From: JADKIH01 sp031417555
Lineage (GTDB): Bacteria > Bacteroidota > Bacteroidia > AKYH767-A > 2013-40CM-41-45
Assembly (NCBI GenBank): GCA_031417555.1
Contig: JANOVV010000037.1
Span: forward strand, 16,054-80,053
Reading direction: 5' to 3'
DNA length: 64,000 nt
Shown: positions 34,310 through 44,094 of the stretch, piece after piece
Layout of the letters: every line of letters starts with the position of its first letter
How positions within the stretch are numbered: position 1 is the first letter of the stretch
Notes under the pieces: model-generated
The model's database searches: none
Told to the model about the DNA's origin: nothing
The model's input: the letters and a program-made list of their open reading frames with translations, nothing else
Program-made: the position numbers and the translations under genes

Positions 34310-35001
34310 AAAATTACAGTCATATATTTTTCGATCTAGATAATACGCTTTGGGATTTTGATCGTAACTCAGCAGAAGTATTGGAAGAACTTTTTCATAA
34401 GTACAAACTTCTGGATTTAGGAGTTCCTTCTTTTGAAGTTTTTCTTGACAAATATAAAAACAGGAATGAGATGATGTGGGAGCAATATCGTTTGGGAAAA
34501 ATTGATAAAGTAACATTACGCGATAAACGTTTTTCACTTACCTTTTGGGATATTGGCTTAGATGCAGAACTCGCTCCTGTTGAATTGTCCGAAGAATATA
34601 TAAAAATAAGTCCTACCAAAAAAAATCTATTTCCTCATGCGCATGAAGTACTATCTGTTTTGAAAGAAAAATATACACTTCATATTATTACCAATGGTTT
34701 TGAAGAAGCTCAACATATAAAATTAAAATCTGCCGACCTGACAAAATATTTTTCAAACATTATCATTAGTGAACATACGGGTTACAAAAAACCGGATGTG
34801 AGAATTTTTCAATACGCTTCTGAAAGCGTAAATGCCTCCGCTAATGACTGCTTGATGATTGGTGATGGCCTTATTGTAGATATTCTCGGGGCTAAAGATG
34901 CAGGATGGGATACTGTTTATTTTAATCCTGCAAAAATTCCTCATAATGAAAAACCAACATTTGAGATAACTTCGTTAGATACATTGAGACAAATTCTTTA
35001 A
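34306..35001 (+). CDS. yjjG: HAD-family phosphatase, YjjG-like nucleotidase
   Basis: 231 residues. HAD motif I HIFFDLDNTLWDFDRN, motif II IITNG, motif III with Lys in GYKKPD, and motif IV MIGDGLIVDILGAKDAG. The cap pattern fits YjjG, a house-cleaning 5'-nucleotidase. The ATG at 34306 is chosen because it forms the 4-bp overlap with the gene before it and starts the conserved strand. Confidence 0.85.
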   Translation: MKNYSHIFFDLDNTLWDFDRNSAEVLEELFHKYKLLDLGVPSFEVFLDKYKNRNEMMWEQYRLGKIDKVTLRDKRFSLTFWDIGLDAELAPVELSEEYIKISPTKKNLFPHAHEVLSVLKEKYTLHIITNGFEEAQHIKLKSADLTKYFSNIIISEHTGYKKPDVRIFQYASESVNASANDCLMIGDGLIVDILGAKDAGWDTVYFNPAKIPHNEKPTFEITSLDTLRQIL

Positions 35002-35016
35002 AAACAATATCAAAAA

Positions 35017-35046
35017 AAAAGCCCTTCTAATTGAAGGGCTTTTTCT
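35017..35046. terminator. bidirectional terminator between yjjG and the small secreted gene
   Basis: Stem GCCCTTC/GAAGGGC with A-run before and T-run after, so it works for both convergent genes. Confidence 0.9.
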
Positions 35047-35062
35047 TAAGATAAATATCTGA

Positions 35063-35413
35063 TTATTTAACCGGCTCTGCACCATCCATGTTTGGAGTAG
35101 CAAGAACTTTTGTTTCTTCAGCTTCTTTTGCATCTTTAGAAACTTTTGCATGACCGCTGCACTCTTTTGATGATTTTGCACAGGCTGCTTTTTGTTCAGC
35201 AGTACAATTTTTTGCATCTTTATTACTCTTGCAACATGATTTTCCTGCAGCAGCTTTTGCTTCAGTCTTTGCTTCAGCTTTAACTTCTTTTGCTTGATCT
35301 TGAACTGCTGATGCTTCTTTTTTTGCAATAGGAGCAACTGTTCTCGAAGTTTGTGCATTCACGTTAACTGCTAAAAAAGCTGTTAAGGATAATAGGGCTA
35401 ATACTTTTTTCAT
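35063..35413 (-). CDS. small secreted Ala/Lys/Cys-rich protein
   Basis: 116 residues with a clear signal peptide (MKKVLALLSLTAFLAVNVNA). The mature part is low in complexity: KAEAKTEAKAAAGKS, then six Cys residues in about 25 positions (SCC, NC, AC, EC) and GH, which could bind metal or form disulfides in the periplasm. No domain recognised. Composition-driven, so a homology search may give false hits to Lys/Ala-rich proteins. Confidence 0.7.
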   Translation of the reverse strand: MKKVLALLSLTAFLAVNVNAQTSRTVAPIAKKEASAVQDQAKEVKAEAKTEAKAAAGKSCCKSNKDAKNCTAEQKAACAKSSKECSGHAKVSKDAKEAEETKVLATPNMDGAEPVK

Positions 35414-35557
35414 TGTTTATATGGTTTTTAGGATTTTCGTAAAACAAACTTACTTTTTTCTATTATTAAAAACAAGTATAATACGTTAATTTTCTTTTAA
35501 CGTTACCTTATCAATAATATTGGAATTAGTTGATTATTTTCGTCCACCTTTATATTT

Positions 35558-36790
35558 ATGGACTATTCTGAAAACATAAAAGTTGCACTCCAAAGTATTA
35601 GAAGTCAGCTTTTACGCACTGTTTTAACGGCTTTAATCATTGGAATTGGCATTATGGCGCTGGTCGGTATCCTTACAGCCATAGATGCAATTAAAGGTTC
35701 TATTACCGATAATTTTCAAAGTATGGGAGCTAATTCATTTACAATTCAGAATCGGGGTATGCGAATTCGGGTTGGGAATAAAGGAAAAAGGCCTAAAAAG
35801 TTTAAAGCCATCGAATACCATCAAGCCATGCGGTTTGTGGAAGATTATGATTTTCCGGGTTTGGTTTCTGTAAGCACTTTAGCCTCCAGAGCATCTACAG
35901 TAAAGTACCGTGATAATAAAACTAATCCTAACGTTTTATTAATGGGTGGCAATGAAAATTATTTGAGTACCGGTGGATATACTATTGAAACAGGAAGAAA
36001 TTTTTCAGGACAGGAAATAAAAAACGGCGACAATGTTGCGATTATTGGAAAAGATCTTCAGGATAAATTATTCCCTTCTATTGACCCACTTGATAAAATT
36101 ATTTCTGTCGGCAACAATAAATACAGAGTGATCGGTACATTAAAAGAAAAAGGTTCTTCCATGGGATTTGGTGGAGATAAAGTTTGCATACTTCCTCTCT
36201 TCAATGTAAAACAGAATTTTCACAGGCCAAGCATGTCTTTTGCTATTAATGTAAGCGTTCCTGATGTAAATAATATGGATGCAGCTATTGGGGCTGCTAC
36301 TGGAGTTTTCAGAACTATCAGAGGTGTCAAAATCGGAGAAGATGAAACGTTTGAGATTACGAAGAGTGATAGTATTGCAAATATTCTAATGTCTCAAATG
36401 AGCAGTGTTACTATTGCCGCTACAGTTATAGGGCTAATTACCCTATTAGGTGCCGCAATCGGTTTGATGAATATAATGCTCGTGTCCGTTACTGAAAGAA
36501 CCCGCGAAATTGGAATTAGAAAAGCAATCGGCGCAACTCCAAAAGTTATTCGAAGACAATTTCTAATCGAAGCAATTCTTATTTGCCAGGTCGGCGGACT
36601 TTTAGGAGTAACACTTGGTATTCTGGTCGGCAACGGAATGTCATTAATTCTCGGATCCGGATTTATCATCCCATGGAAATGGATAGTCCTTGGTTTTTCA
36701 CTTTGCTTTGGAGTAGGAATTCTTTCCGGCTATTACCCTGCTTCAAAAGCGGCACGACTTGATCCTATAGATGCTTTGCGTTACGAATAA
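35558..36790 (+). CDS. MacB/FtsX-type ABC transporter permease
   Basis: 410 residues. One N-terminal transmembrane helix (ALIIGIGIMALVGILTAIDAI), a large periplasmic MacB-type domain, then three C-terminal helices with MNIMLVSVTERTREIGIRKAIGAT, the family's coupling segment, and a DPIDALRYE end. Such permeases move lipoproteins or peptides, or transmit force to the periplasm. No ATPase partner lies beside it. Confidence 0.9.
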   Translation: MDYSENIKVALQSIRSQLLRTVLTALIIGIGIMALVGILTAIDAIKGSITDNFQSMGANSFTIQNRGMRIRVGNKGKRPKKFKAIEYHQAMRFVEDYDFPGLVSVSTLASRASTVKYRDNKTNPNVLLMGGNENYLSTGGYTIETGRNFSGQEIKNGDNVAIIGKDLQDKLFPSIDPLDKIISVGNNKYRVIGTLKEKGSSMGFGGDKVCILPLFNVKQNFHRPSMSFAINVSVPDVNNMDAAIGAATGVFRTIRGVKIGEDETFEITKSDSIANILMSQMSSVTIAATVIGLITLLGAAIGLMNIMLVSVTERTREIGIRKAIGATPKVIRRQFLIEAILICQVGGLLGVTLGILVGNGMSLILGSGFIIPWKWIVLGFSLCFGVGILSGYYPASKAARLDPIDALRYE

Positions 36791-36858
36791 TAATTTCATT
36801 TTTTAAATGAACATGCACTGACTTTAATTGGCAACTCAGTATTTTCTACTTATATAAA

Positions 36859-38175
36859 TCAAATTATTTCAGCAACAACAAAAGTACTTCCTCCGATAAA
36901 AATGATGTCTTCTTTATTTGCATTTTTTTGAGCCGCTTCCAGAGCTGTTGTTACTGAAGAATAACTCTCTCCTAAAATATTAAAAGCTACTGCTGTTTTT
37001 TTCAATTCATCGGCATCCAAAGCACGGGGGATATTTGCTTTGCAAAAATAATAGGAAGCATGTTTAGGAAGAATGGCAAGAATGTGTGAGGGATCTTTAT
37101 CGTTGACAATGCCAAAAACAATATGAAGTTTTATTTTGTTTTGAGTTTTATCGTCTTGGTTTTTTTCGAGCATGCTGTTAAGCTGATCCATTACGTATTT
37201 TATTCCGGCTTCATTATGTCCCACATCAGCTATAGTTATTGGATTTTTATTGATTACCTGCCAGCGACCAAGCAGTCCGGTGTTTGCTTTAATTTTTTGC
37301 AAACCCCTTCTGATTTTATCATCATCAATTTTCGAAAACTTCTTTTTTAATAATTCAAGAGTTTGTAGAACGGTGCAAATGTTTCTGAGCTGGTAAGCTC
37401 CCGACAGATCGATAGATAAATTATCGTATAAAATACTATCATTTTTACGAATACGAAAAGTTTGAACTTCGTTAACCAATGAAATAATTTCCGATTGATA
37501 GTGATCCGATGCGAAAACTATGGATGAATTTTTTTCTTTGGCTTTGTCAATAAAAATATTTTCACTTTCTTTTTGCCTTTCTCCTATAACAACATCAATT
37601 CTTTTTTTTATTATTCCCGCTTTTTCCGTTGCTATTTTTTCGAGGGTGTCGCCGAGCAATTGCATATGATCAAAACTGATATTTGTAATGACTGATAATT
37701 CAGGAGTAATTATATTGGTTGAATCTAATCTTCCTCCTAAACCGGTTTCGATTACTGCTATATCAACTTTCTCTTTTTCGAAATATTTAAAAGCCAAAGC
37801 AGTTGTCCATTCAAAAAAACTTGGCTCGATAACATCAAAAGAACTTTTGTGATTTTCTATAAAATCAGTAATAGTTTCTTCATCGATCATTTGACCATTA
37901 ATGCGAATCCGTTCACGAAAGTCTTTCAGATGAGGTGAAGTGAATAGTCCTGTTTTGTAGCCCGACTCCTGTAAGACAGAAGCAATCATATGCGACACAG
38001 ATCCTTTTCCATTGGTGCCTGCGACATGAATGCTTTTGAATTTTTTCTCCGGATTATTTAAGGTTTCTGATAAAGCAATGATATTTTTTAAATCTGCTTT
38101 ATAGGCTGCAGCACCAATGCGATGAAACATCGGAAGCCGGCTAAATAAATATTCAAGTGTCTCGGAGTAATTCAC
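36859..38175 (-). CDS. folC: folylpolyglutamate synthase/dihydrofolate synthase
   Basis: 438 residues. P-loop HVAGTNGKGSVSHMIASVL near residue 50, TSPHLKDFRERIRING as the folate/ATP segment, and VIETGLGGRLDSTN. The enzyme adds glutamate to dihydropteroate and folates. It follows the tonB-exbD-exbB group on the same strand after 175 bp. Confidence 0.93.
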   Translation of the reverse strand: MNYSETLEYLFSRLPMFHRIGAAAYKADLKNIIALSETLNNPEKKFKSIHVAGTNGKGSVSHMIASVLQESGYKTGLFTSPHLKDFRERIRINGQMIDEETITDFIENHKSSFDVIEPSFFEWTTALAFKYFEKEKVDIAVIETGLGGRLDSTNIITPELSVITNISFDHMQLLGDTLEKIATEKAGIIKKRIDVVIGERQKESENIFIDKAKEKNSSIVFASDHYQSEIISLVNEVQTFRIRKNDSILYDNLSIDLSGAYQLRNICTVLQTLELLKKKFSKIDDDKIRRGLQKIKANTGLLGRWQVINKNPITIADVGHNEAGIKYVMDQLNSMLEKNQDDKTQNKIKLHIVFGIVNDKDPSHILAILPKHASYYFCKANIPRALDADELKKTAVAFNILGESYSSVTTALEAAQKNANKEDIIFIGGSTFVVAEII

Positions 38176-38220
38176 AAAATTTGAAAATTTTATTTGAGCG
38201 AAGTTATGAACTTTTATAAC

Positions 38221-38273
38221 TAGCCCCGATTGCAGTGGAAACCGCTTTTTTGCGGTTGCAGCGAAAAGCGGGA
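38221..38273. repeat. intergenic hairpin repeat
   Basis: AACCGC-TTTTTT-GCGGTT forms a 6-bp stem at 38240-38257, flanked on both sides by direct copies of TTGCAGYGRAAA. It sits between tonB and folC and looks like a structured intergenic repeat. I recall similar units (GCAGCGAAAAGCGGGA) from other Bacteroidota, unverified. Confidence 0.55.
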
Positions 38274-38350
38274 AGACATTTTGTGAAAAGAAATTAGTGT
38301 TTGCTTCAAAAAAATAAAAAAATAATCTTCTTCACTGAAATCAGAAGTAT

Positions 38351-39190
38351 TTATTGGACAAGAAATACGAATGTAATTGTCCCCTTTTGAATTTCGGCTT
38401 CGTCGGATGAGGGATTGAATTTTGCTTTCATTGCTGCATCTTTAGCGAGCTTAAACAAAAGAGAAGAAGTTGTTGTTGATCCTCTGCCACCGGGGATTGC
38501 AGCAGATACATTTCCATCTTTATCGACAGTAATATCGACAACGACTTTCCCTGTCTCCTGAGAACGGTCATTGATTTGAGGTGTACGAACCATGTGACGG
38601 CCGGCCAGTGAAAAAGAAATACCGCCTTTTCCCGGGCCCGAACCCGGACCATCGCCTGTTCCATTTCCTGGACCACCGGAACCGTTACCATTTTTACCTG
38701 TGTATTTAGAATTTGGATCACCGGCAGGATCGCCCTGATCGCCTTTCCCTGATCCGGTTCCCTGAGATTTACTTGCTGTTGTACTACCTTTATACAAAGC
38801 GTTAGGATCTGCTTTTTTTACAGGCTCAACTTTGGGTTTTATTTCTGTCTTTACTTCAGTCTTAACAGGAGTAATAAGTTTCTTATCGACTTTAGCTTCT
38901 TTGGCAATGGGTGATTCTTCAAAATCCTGTATAACTACTTTTTCTTCCTGGGCATTTGCAGGTTTTACTTTTTCCACCACTTGTTCTTTGGTGATGTTTT
39001 CTGACATAGGTTGAATATCTCCTGCTGCTTCGTCAAGTATGCCAATATTTACAAGAACACCGCCACCACCGCCTGCTTCGGGAAAAGGAGGAATGGTTGT
39101 AGTCATTAACGTAAAAAGCAATATCAAAAACAATGCTGCGTGTAAAGCAATTGTTAAGATTGCAGAGCGGGAACGGATGGAAGCATCCAT
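38351..39190 (-). CDS. TonB-like energy transducer
   Basis: 279 residues. One N-terminal membrane helix (AILTIALHAALFLILLFTLM), a long Lys/Glu/Pro-rich periplasmic spacer with EVKTEIKPKVEPVKK, a Gly-rich stretch of about 60 residues (GNGSGGPGNGTGDGPGSGPG), and a C-terminal domain (VVVDITVDKDGNVSAAIPG) of the TonB type. It follows exbD by 5 bp. With ExbB and ExbD it couples proton flow to outer-membrane receptors. Confidence 0.82.
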   Translation of the reverse strand: MDASIRSRSAILTIALHAALFLILLFTLMTTTIPPFPEAGGGGGVLVNIGILDEAAGDIQPMSENITKEQVVEKVKPANAQEEKVVIQDFEESPIAKEAKVDKKLITPVKTEVKTEIKPKVEPVKKADPNALYKGSTTASKSQGTGSGKGDQGDPAGDPNSKYTGKNGNGSGGPGNGTGDGPGSGPGKGGISFSLAGRHMVRTPQINDRSQETGKVVVDITVDKDGNVSAAIPGGRGSTTTSSLLFKLAKDAAMKAKFNPSSDEAEIQKGTITFVFLVQ

Positions 39191-39195
39191 GGATA

Positions 39196-39597
39196 TTATT
39201 TCTTCGAGGAGTGAGTTGCTAAAACCATTTTTATTTTCAAACGGTTTCCAATGTCGAGCAGATCAACAAGATTTTGAACCTGAACAGTTTTATCTACTTT
39301 CAAAAGTGCTGTAGGATCAGGTTGGCCGGCAATAAGTTTTACTAAAGCAGGTTCGAGTTCCTCAGAACTAATTGGAGTATTATTGAGAGCGTATTGCAAG
39401 TCTTCTGTAACGGAAATAGTAATAGGATGTTTCACCGATTGTGTACTGCTTTTAGCATTGGGCAAAAGCAGTTTTAATACATTTGGCGTTGCCATTGTGG
39501 AGGTAATAAGAAAAAACAAAAGCAGGAAAAACATTATATCGTTAAGTGAAGCAGAATATACTTCACCGACTGCACGATTTCTTCTTCTGAGATTCAT
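39196..39597 (-). CDS. exbD: ExbD/TolR-family biopolymer transport protein
   Basis: 133 residues with one membrane helix near residues 20-38 (NDIMFFLLLFFLITSTM; the family's Asp lies just before the helix) and a periplasmic domain. It lies between the ExbB-like and TonB-like genes. Confidence 0.88.
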   Translation of the reverse strand: MNLRRRNRAVGEVYSASLNDIMFFLLLFFLITSTMATPNVLKLLLPNAKSSTQSVKHPITISVTEDLQYALNNTPISSEELEPALVKLIAGQPDPTALLKVDKTVQVQNLVDLLDIGNRLKIKMVLATHSSKK

Positions 39598-39657
39598 TGA
39601 ATAAGGTTATTATTTATTAAAATGTTTTTTCAAAACCGGTTTATGAAATCCGGAATT

Positions 39658-40374
39658 TTAAGACTTAACAGGTTCTTCGAGTAAGTCAATAAATTCAACG
39701 GCGTTTATTTCCATTTTATTGATAACCCTATCAAGTAAATGAACCAGGTAATGGTAAGCACCGTAGGCAAGCATACCGACAAGTAATCCGCTTGCGCTGG
39801 AAATCATTTTTACATACAAACCTCCAGAAATAGTATTGATCTCAAGACTGTTTTGCTGGGCGATTTCATAAAATATTTTTATTACTCCGAATATAGTTCC
39901 TAAAAATCCGAACATGGGAGCAATACCGGCAATGGTAGCAAGAAAGCCCATGTTTTTTTCGAGTTTATATATCTCTAGTTTGCCGACATTTTCGATGGCG
40001 CTTTCAATTTCTCTAACGGGTTTCCCAAGTCTCATGATTCCTTTTTCAATCATGCGAGCAACAGGTGTTTTTGTGTTTCTACACAACATTTTGGCTGCAT
40101 CGACATTCCCATTATGAACAAAATCGCGAATCTGATGCATAAAATTCATGTCAATTTTGGAATATCGCCGAATTGTAAAAAGCCTTTCAAAGAAAATATA
40201 AAAAGCTATTACCGACAGTAATGCAATAGGTATAAGAATCGGACCGCCTTTTACTGCCATATCCCACAAAGAAATAGATTGAGTAATTGTGGGTGGAATT
40301 AGCGCTGCGGCTGCATTGGCAGAATCTAAAGCAGTTGTTGGTCCTTGTGAAATCTGAAGAATTATTCCGTACAT
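39658..40374 (-). CDS. exbB: MotA/TolQ/ExbB-family proton channel
   Basis: 238 residues with three membrane segments (near residues 45-65, 140-165 and 185-210) and the conserved GKLEIYKLEKNMGFLATIAG and PMFGFLGTIFGVI segments. First gene of the exbB-exbD-tonB unit. It forms the proton channel that energises TonB. Confidence 0.9.
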   Translation of the reverse strand: MYGIILQISQGPTTALDSANAAAALIPPTITQSISLWDMAVKGGPILIPIALLSVIAFYIFFERLFTIRRYSKIDMNFMHQIRDFVHNGNVDAAKMLCRNTKTPVARMIEKGIMRLGKPVREIESAIENVGKLEIYKLEKNMGFLATIAGIAPMFGFLGTIFGVIKIFYEIAQQNSLEINTISGGLYVKMISSASGLLVGMLAYGAYHYLVHLLDRVINKMEINAVEFIDLLEEPVKS

Positions 40375-40680
40375 TTTTTGGAGATTGAAATAGCAGGCAA
40401 ATTACTCAACCACACTTGATGATGGCTTTATTATACATGTACTTTTAAACATTGTAATGTTAGTGAACGATAACTGTTCATTAATATTGAATCTGGCTTA
40501 CAAAGGAGTTCAGAATGGTTATTAAATGACTTTTTAACATGATTATCAAAAAAAGTTAAATAGTCCGTTTATAAAATTATTTTAATCTCAATAATTCTTT
40601 GCACATCTTTTAGAACTTTGTCAAAATTTTCAGATTTCGAAAATCTAATATCAATTCATAACTTGCTTCAAATTCCGGAA

Positions 40681-41412
40681 ATGAAAAAAACACTAATCGT
40701 CATTTTATTTGCAATGACTATTCAAGTTTCATCTGCGCAACTTAAACTTGTATTTCCTTCGAAAGACGGATTGAAAATAACTGCCGACTGGTATCCGGTA
40801 AGTAGTAATTTTCCGGTGATTCTATTATGTCATCAGGCCGGCTACAGTCGTGGCGAATATTCTGAAACTGCTCTTCGGCTAAATAAATTAGGATTTAATT
40901 GTCTGGCACTTGATCAACGTTCGGGTGATGAGATAAACGGAATAAAAAATGAAACCGCAGAAGAAGCACGAATTAAAAAAATAGTTCCTTCTTATGCCGA
41001 TGCGGAGCAGGATATATCAGCAGCGGTTGATTATTTGTTTGAAAAATACAAACGGCCGATAACTATTTTCGGAAGTTCCTATTCTGCATCTTTAGCTTTA
41101 AAAATAGCGACAGAAAGCGACAAAGTTGCCTCTGTAATCGTTTTCAGTCCCGGCGAATATTTTGAAGATAAAAAATACATCAGCAGCCATATTCAAACGC
41201 TGACCAAACCGGTATTTGCAACATCATCTCTGGCAGAAGCAGATTCAGTTACCGACCTTTTGAAGGATATCAATTCAAGAGTTAAAATACAGTATATACC
41301 TGCATCAAAAGGAGGTCATGGTGCTAAAGTTTTATGGGCTGAATCGCCTTCAAATCACGAATATTGGATTGCTTTGATGAGCTTTCTCAATAGAATAAAA
41401 ACCACAGAGTAA
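40681..41412 (+). CDS. exported alpha/beta hydrolase
   Basis: About 243 residues from the ATG at 40681, where a signal peptide begins (MKKTLIVILFAMTIQVSSA); the longer frame from 40618 has no signal. The nucleophile elbow is FGSSYSASLAL (Ser near residue 140), and catalytic His is likely in SKGGHGAKVLW. It is a dienelactone-hydrolase/lipase-like fold; substrate unknown. Confidence 0.78.
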   Translation: MKKTLIVILFAMTIQVSSAQLKLVFPSKDGLKITADWYPVSSNFPVILLCHQAGYSRGEYSETALRLNKLGFNCLALDQRSGDEINGIKNETAEEARIKKIVPSYADAEQDISAAVDYLFEKYKRPITIFGSSYSASLALKIATESDKVASVIVFSPGEYFEDKKYISSHIQTLTKPVFATSSLAEADSVTDLLKDINSRVKIQYIPASKGGHGAKVLWAESPSNHEYWIALMSFLNRIKTTE

Positions 41413-41431
41413 GGTCGATGAACTTCTATTA

Positions 41432-42139
41432 ATGAGAATTCCTTTTTTTCTACTCTTTTTTGTTTTTTTATTTTCTACCAATTGCTTTTCTCAAAAAGGT
41501 ATGACCACTGTTGGAATACAGTACAAACCAATTCTGCCATTTTCATTCCTTGGGACAGGAAAAATTATCAATGATTTGAACAATGTTCATTTCGAAACGA
41601 AATTAACATCAGGGTTTAGCGGAGGGCTGGTTGTTCGACACAACTTCACAAATTTATTGGCTTTTGAAACAGGCATTAACTATGTAAAAAGAAAATACAG
41701 TCTTAAAATTATGGATGGAAATTTTAATGACAATTCCATTTTCAGAATTATCAGTTATGAAATCCCGGCCATGTTAATGATTTACTCCCAACTAGGAGAA
41801 AAAATTTATATCAACGGATCGATGGGACCAACGATAGACATGTTTCCAAGCAGCGTACAAACATCTGATTCCAATTATAATCATGTTGCTTTTCGAAATC
41901 ATATATTTCAACCTGCAATTTCTGCCAATATCGGATGGGAATATCGTACCGATAAAAGTGGAATCATTTATATTGGCGCGTCTTTTCAACGGCCTTTTTC
42001 ATTTATTTATTTGTCGAAAGTCGGATATTATCGCGGCAATAACGACTTTGTATTTCAAAACGAATTATCGGGGAGTTATCTTACTATAGATTTAAGATAT
42101 TTTTTTAGGGAAACACAACCTAAAAATATAGCTGATTAA
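41432..42139 (+). CDS. outer-membrane beta-barrel protein (PorT-like)
   Basis: 235 residues with a signal peptide ending at CFSQK. Alternating polar and aromatic strands (FETGINYVKRKYSLKI, GWEYRTDKSGIIYIGASFQ, YLTIDLRYFFRE) fit an eight-stranded barrel of the outer-membrane beta-barrel/PorT family. It begins 20 bp after the hydrolase gene. Function unknown. Confidence 0.75.
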   Translation: MRIPFFLLFFVFLFSTNCFSQKGMTTVGIQYKPILPFSFLGTGKIINDLNNVHFETKLTSGFSGGLVVRHNFTNLLAFETGINYVKRKYSLKIMDGNFNDNSIFRIISYEIPAMLMIYSQLGEKIYINGSMGPTIDMFPSSVQTSDSNYNHVAFRNHIFQPAISANIGWEYRTDKSGIIYIGASFQRPFSFIYLSKVGYYRGNNDFVFQNELSGSYLTIDLRYFFRETQPKNIAD

Positions 42140-42206
42140 AAAGTGCCAGGTACGATCAGGTAATAATTGATTTTATTTTTTAAAAATTATCCTAAAAAAA
42201 ATCTTT

Positions 42207-42542
42207 TTATAAAGCCGGATTCTCCCAATGCCTTTTTGAATCTCTGTTTGTTTTCTTTTCCAGATTTTTATGAAATGCGTCTGTAAGATTAATTCCGGTT
42301 TGATTGGCGATGCAAATCAATACAAATAAAACATCGGCTAATTCATCGGGTAGTTCCTTTTTAAGGTCTGATGATTTGGAGGACTGTTCACCATAAACAC
42401 GAGCCATTATTCGTGCGACTTCGCCAACTTCTTCGGTAAGAATAGCCATATTGGTAAGTTCATTGAAATAACGAACTCCATATTTTTCTATCCATTTATC
42501 GACTAATGATTGCGCTTCCTGTAGTGTTACACTTGAATTCAT
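42207..42542 (-). CDS. MazG-like nucleotide pyrophosphohydrolase
   Basis: 111 residues. The metal site is LTEEVGEVARIMARVYG (EExxE-type) and LPDELADVLFVLICIA (D-ELAD). Members hydrolyse NTPs or dNTPs to monophosphates. The start overlaps the dtd stop by 4 bp (ATGA). Confidence 0.88.
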   Translation of the reverse strand: MNSSVTLQEAQSLVDKWIEKYGVRYFNELTNMAILTEEVGEVARIMARVYGEQSSKSSDLKKELPDELADVLFVLICIANQTGINLTDAFHKNLEKKTNRDSKRHWENPAL

Positions 42543-42991
42543 TCTTTAAGTTTTGAATCAATATAAATTGTGACGGGACCATCATTGATTAAATTAATTT
42601 TCATATCGGCACCGAATTCTCCTGACAAAACATTTAGTCCTGAGGTTTCTTTAATAATTTTCAGAAAACTTTCATACAAAGGAATTGCAGTCTCCGGCCT
42701 TGCCGCCCGAATATAAGAAGGTCGATTTCCTTTTTTCACCAGAGCATGAAGTGTAAATTGACTGATTACGAGAATTTCTCCATTAACTTCCTGAACAGAT
42801 AGATTCATAATTCCATTAACATCATCAAAAATCCGTAATCGACAAATTTTCCCGACAAGCCATTCAATATCTTCGGCACCATCGGCTTCTTCAATGCCGA
42901 CAAATAATAAAAGTCCGGAACCGATGGATGATTTGATATTGCCATCAATAGTGACTGAAGCCTGTGAAACCCGTTGAATCAAAACCCGCAT
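42539..42991 (-). CDS. dtd: D-aminoacyl-tRNA deacylase
   Basis: 150 residues. MRVLIQRVSQASVTI at the start, ISQFTLHA (SQFT motif) and a C-terminal FGADMKINLINDGPVTI, which holds the cross-subunit NxP-like region with the Pro present. It removes D-amino acids from tRNA. It lies between rsgA and the mazG-like gene. Confidence 0.94.
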   Translation of the reverse strand: MRVLIQRVSQASVTIDGNIKSSIGSGLLLFVGIEEADGAEDIEWLVGKICRLRIFDDVNGIMNLSVQEVNGEILVISQFTLHALVKKGNRPSYIRAARPETAIPLYESFLKIIKETSGLNVLSGEFGADMKINLINDGPVTIYIDSKLKE

Positions 42992-43026
42992 CCGAGATAA
43001 TTTAAAGAATCTTGTAAAATATCAAA

Positions 43027-43953
43027 TCATTTAAATATATCCTGACCACTCATAATACTTAAATAACTTTCGAACCTGCTAAGTGCAATTTCACCTTTCT
43101 CAACAGCAGGTTTTACTGCGCAATCTTTTTCTGTGTAATGAAGGCAATTATTGAATTTGCAATTTTTAGCGACTGCAAAAATATCAGGAAAGAAATGAGA
43201 AACTTCATATTTATTAAAATCAATCGTACCGAATTCTCTTATTCCCGGAGTATCAATGATAAATCCACCCTCAGGCAGCTTATGCATTTCCGCAAAAGTT
43301 GTTGTATGAATTCCTTTCATGTGCTGGGCAGAGATTTTAGCGGTTTTAAGATTCGTTCCGGGAATCAATACATTAATAAGTGAAGATTTTCCAACGCCAC
43401 TATGGCCTGAAAATAAACTTACTTTTCCTTTGAGCACTGTTTTCAAGTCATCAATTCCTTCACCCGTAATAGCAGATACCGGGAACACTTTATAATTTAT
43501 TCCTTCATAAAGTTTTTTCAGTTCTTTGACCTGGCTCCAAACATTATCATCATAGATATCGCATTTATTCCAGATAATTCCGGCTGATAAACTGTAAGCT
43601 TCTGCTGTAGCCAGAAAACGATCAATGAAGCCGAGCGAAGTTTTAGGGGAAACAGGTGTAGCCACAACAAAAGCGCGGTCAATATTAGCGGCAATAATTT
43701 GTACCTGGCTGGAAAGCTTTACCGATTTACGTATTATATAATTTTTACGTTCCTGAATTTCAGTTATCCAAAAAAAATCAGTGTCAATATTTTCATTGAG
43801 TTCTACTTCTACTTTATCTCCTACAGTTAATGGATTAGTCGCTTCAAAATCTTTCAAACGAAGGTTTCCCTTTATTTTACAAAACACAATATCACCATTG
43901 GTTAATAAAACCCTGTATTGATTGCCCGTCGACTTAATGACTGTACCTTGCAT
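43027..43953 (-). CDS. rsgA: ribosome small-subunit GTPase A
   Basis: 308 residues. An N-terminal OB fold, then a circularly permuted GTPase (IIWNKCDIYDD first, then SGHSGVGKSSLINVLIPG) and a C-terminal zinc site CKFNNCLHYTEKDCAVK. It acts in 30S maturation. It is first in the rsgA-dtd-mazG unit. Confidence 0.95.
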   Translation of the reverse strand: MQGTVIKSTGNQYRVLLTNGDIVFCKIKGNLRLKDFEATNPLTVGDKVEVELNENIDTDFFWITEIQERKNYIIRKSVKLSSQVQIIAANIDRAFVVATPVSPKTSLGFIDRFLATAEAYSLSAGIIWNKCDIYDDNVWSQVKELKKLYEGINYKVFPVSAITGEGIDDLKTVLKGKVSLFSGHSGVGKSSLINVLIPGTNLKTAKISAQHMKGIHTTTFAEMHKLPEGGFIIDTPGIREFGTIDFNKYEVSHFFPDIFAVAKNCKFNNCLHYTEKDCAVKPAVEKGEIALSRFESYLSIMSGQDIFK

Positions 43954-44094
43954 GAAGCGAAGATAAGGTTTAAGTCCTGATAGCTATAATAAATGCAATA
44001 ACCGGCTGGTAAAAATTAATAAACGAAAAGTTTTTCCAATTAAGTTTGTACCTTGTTCAACGATTAAATTAAACAATTTAATACCTGTTCTGCA

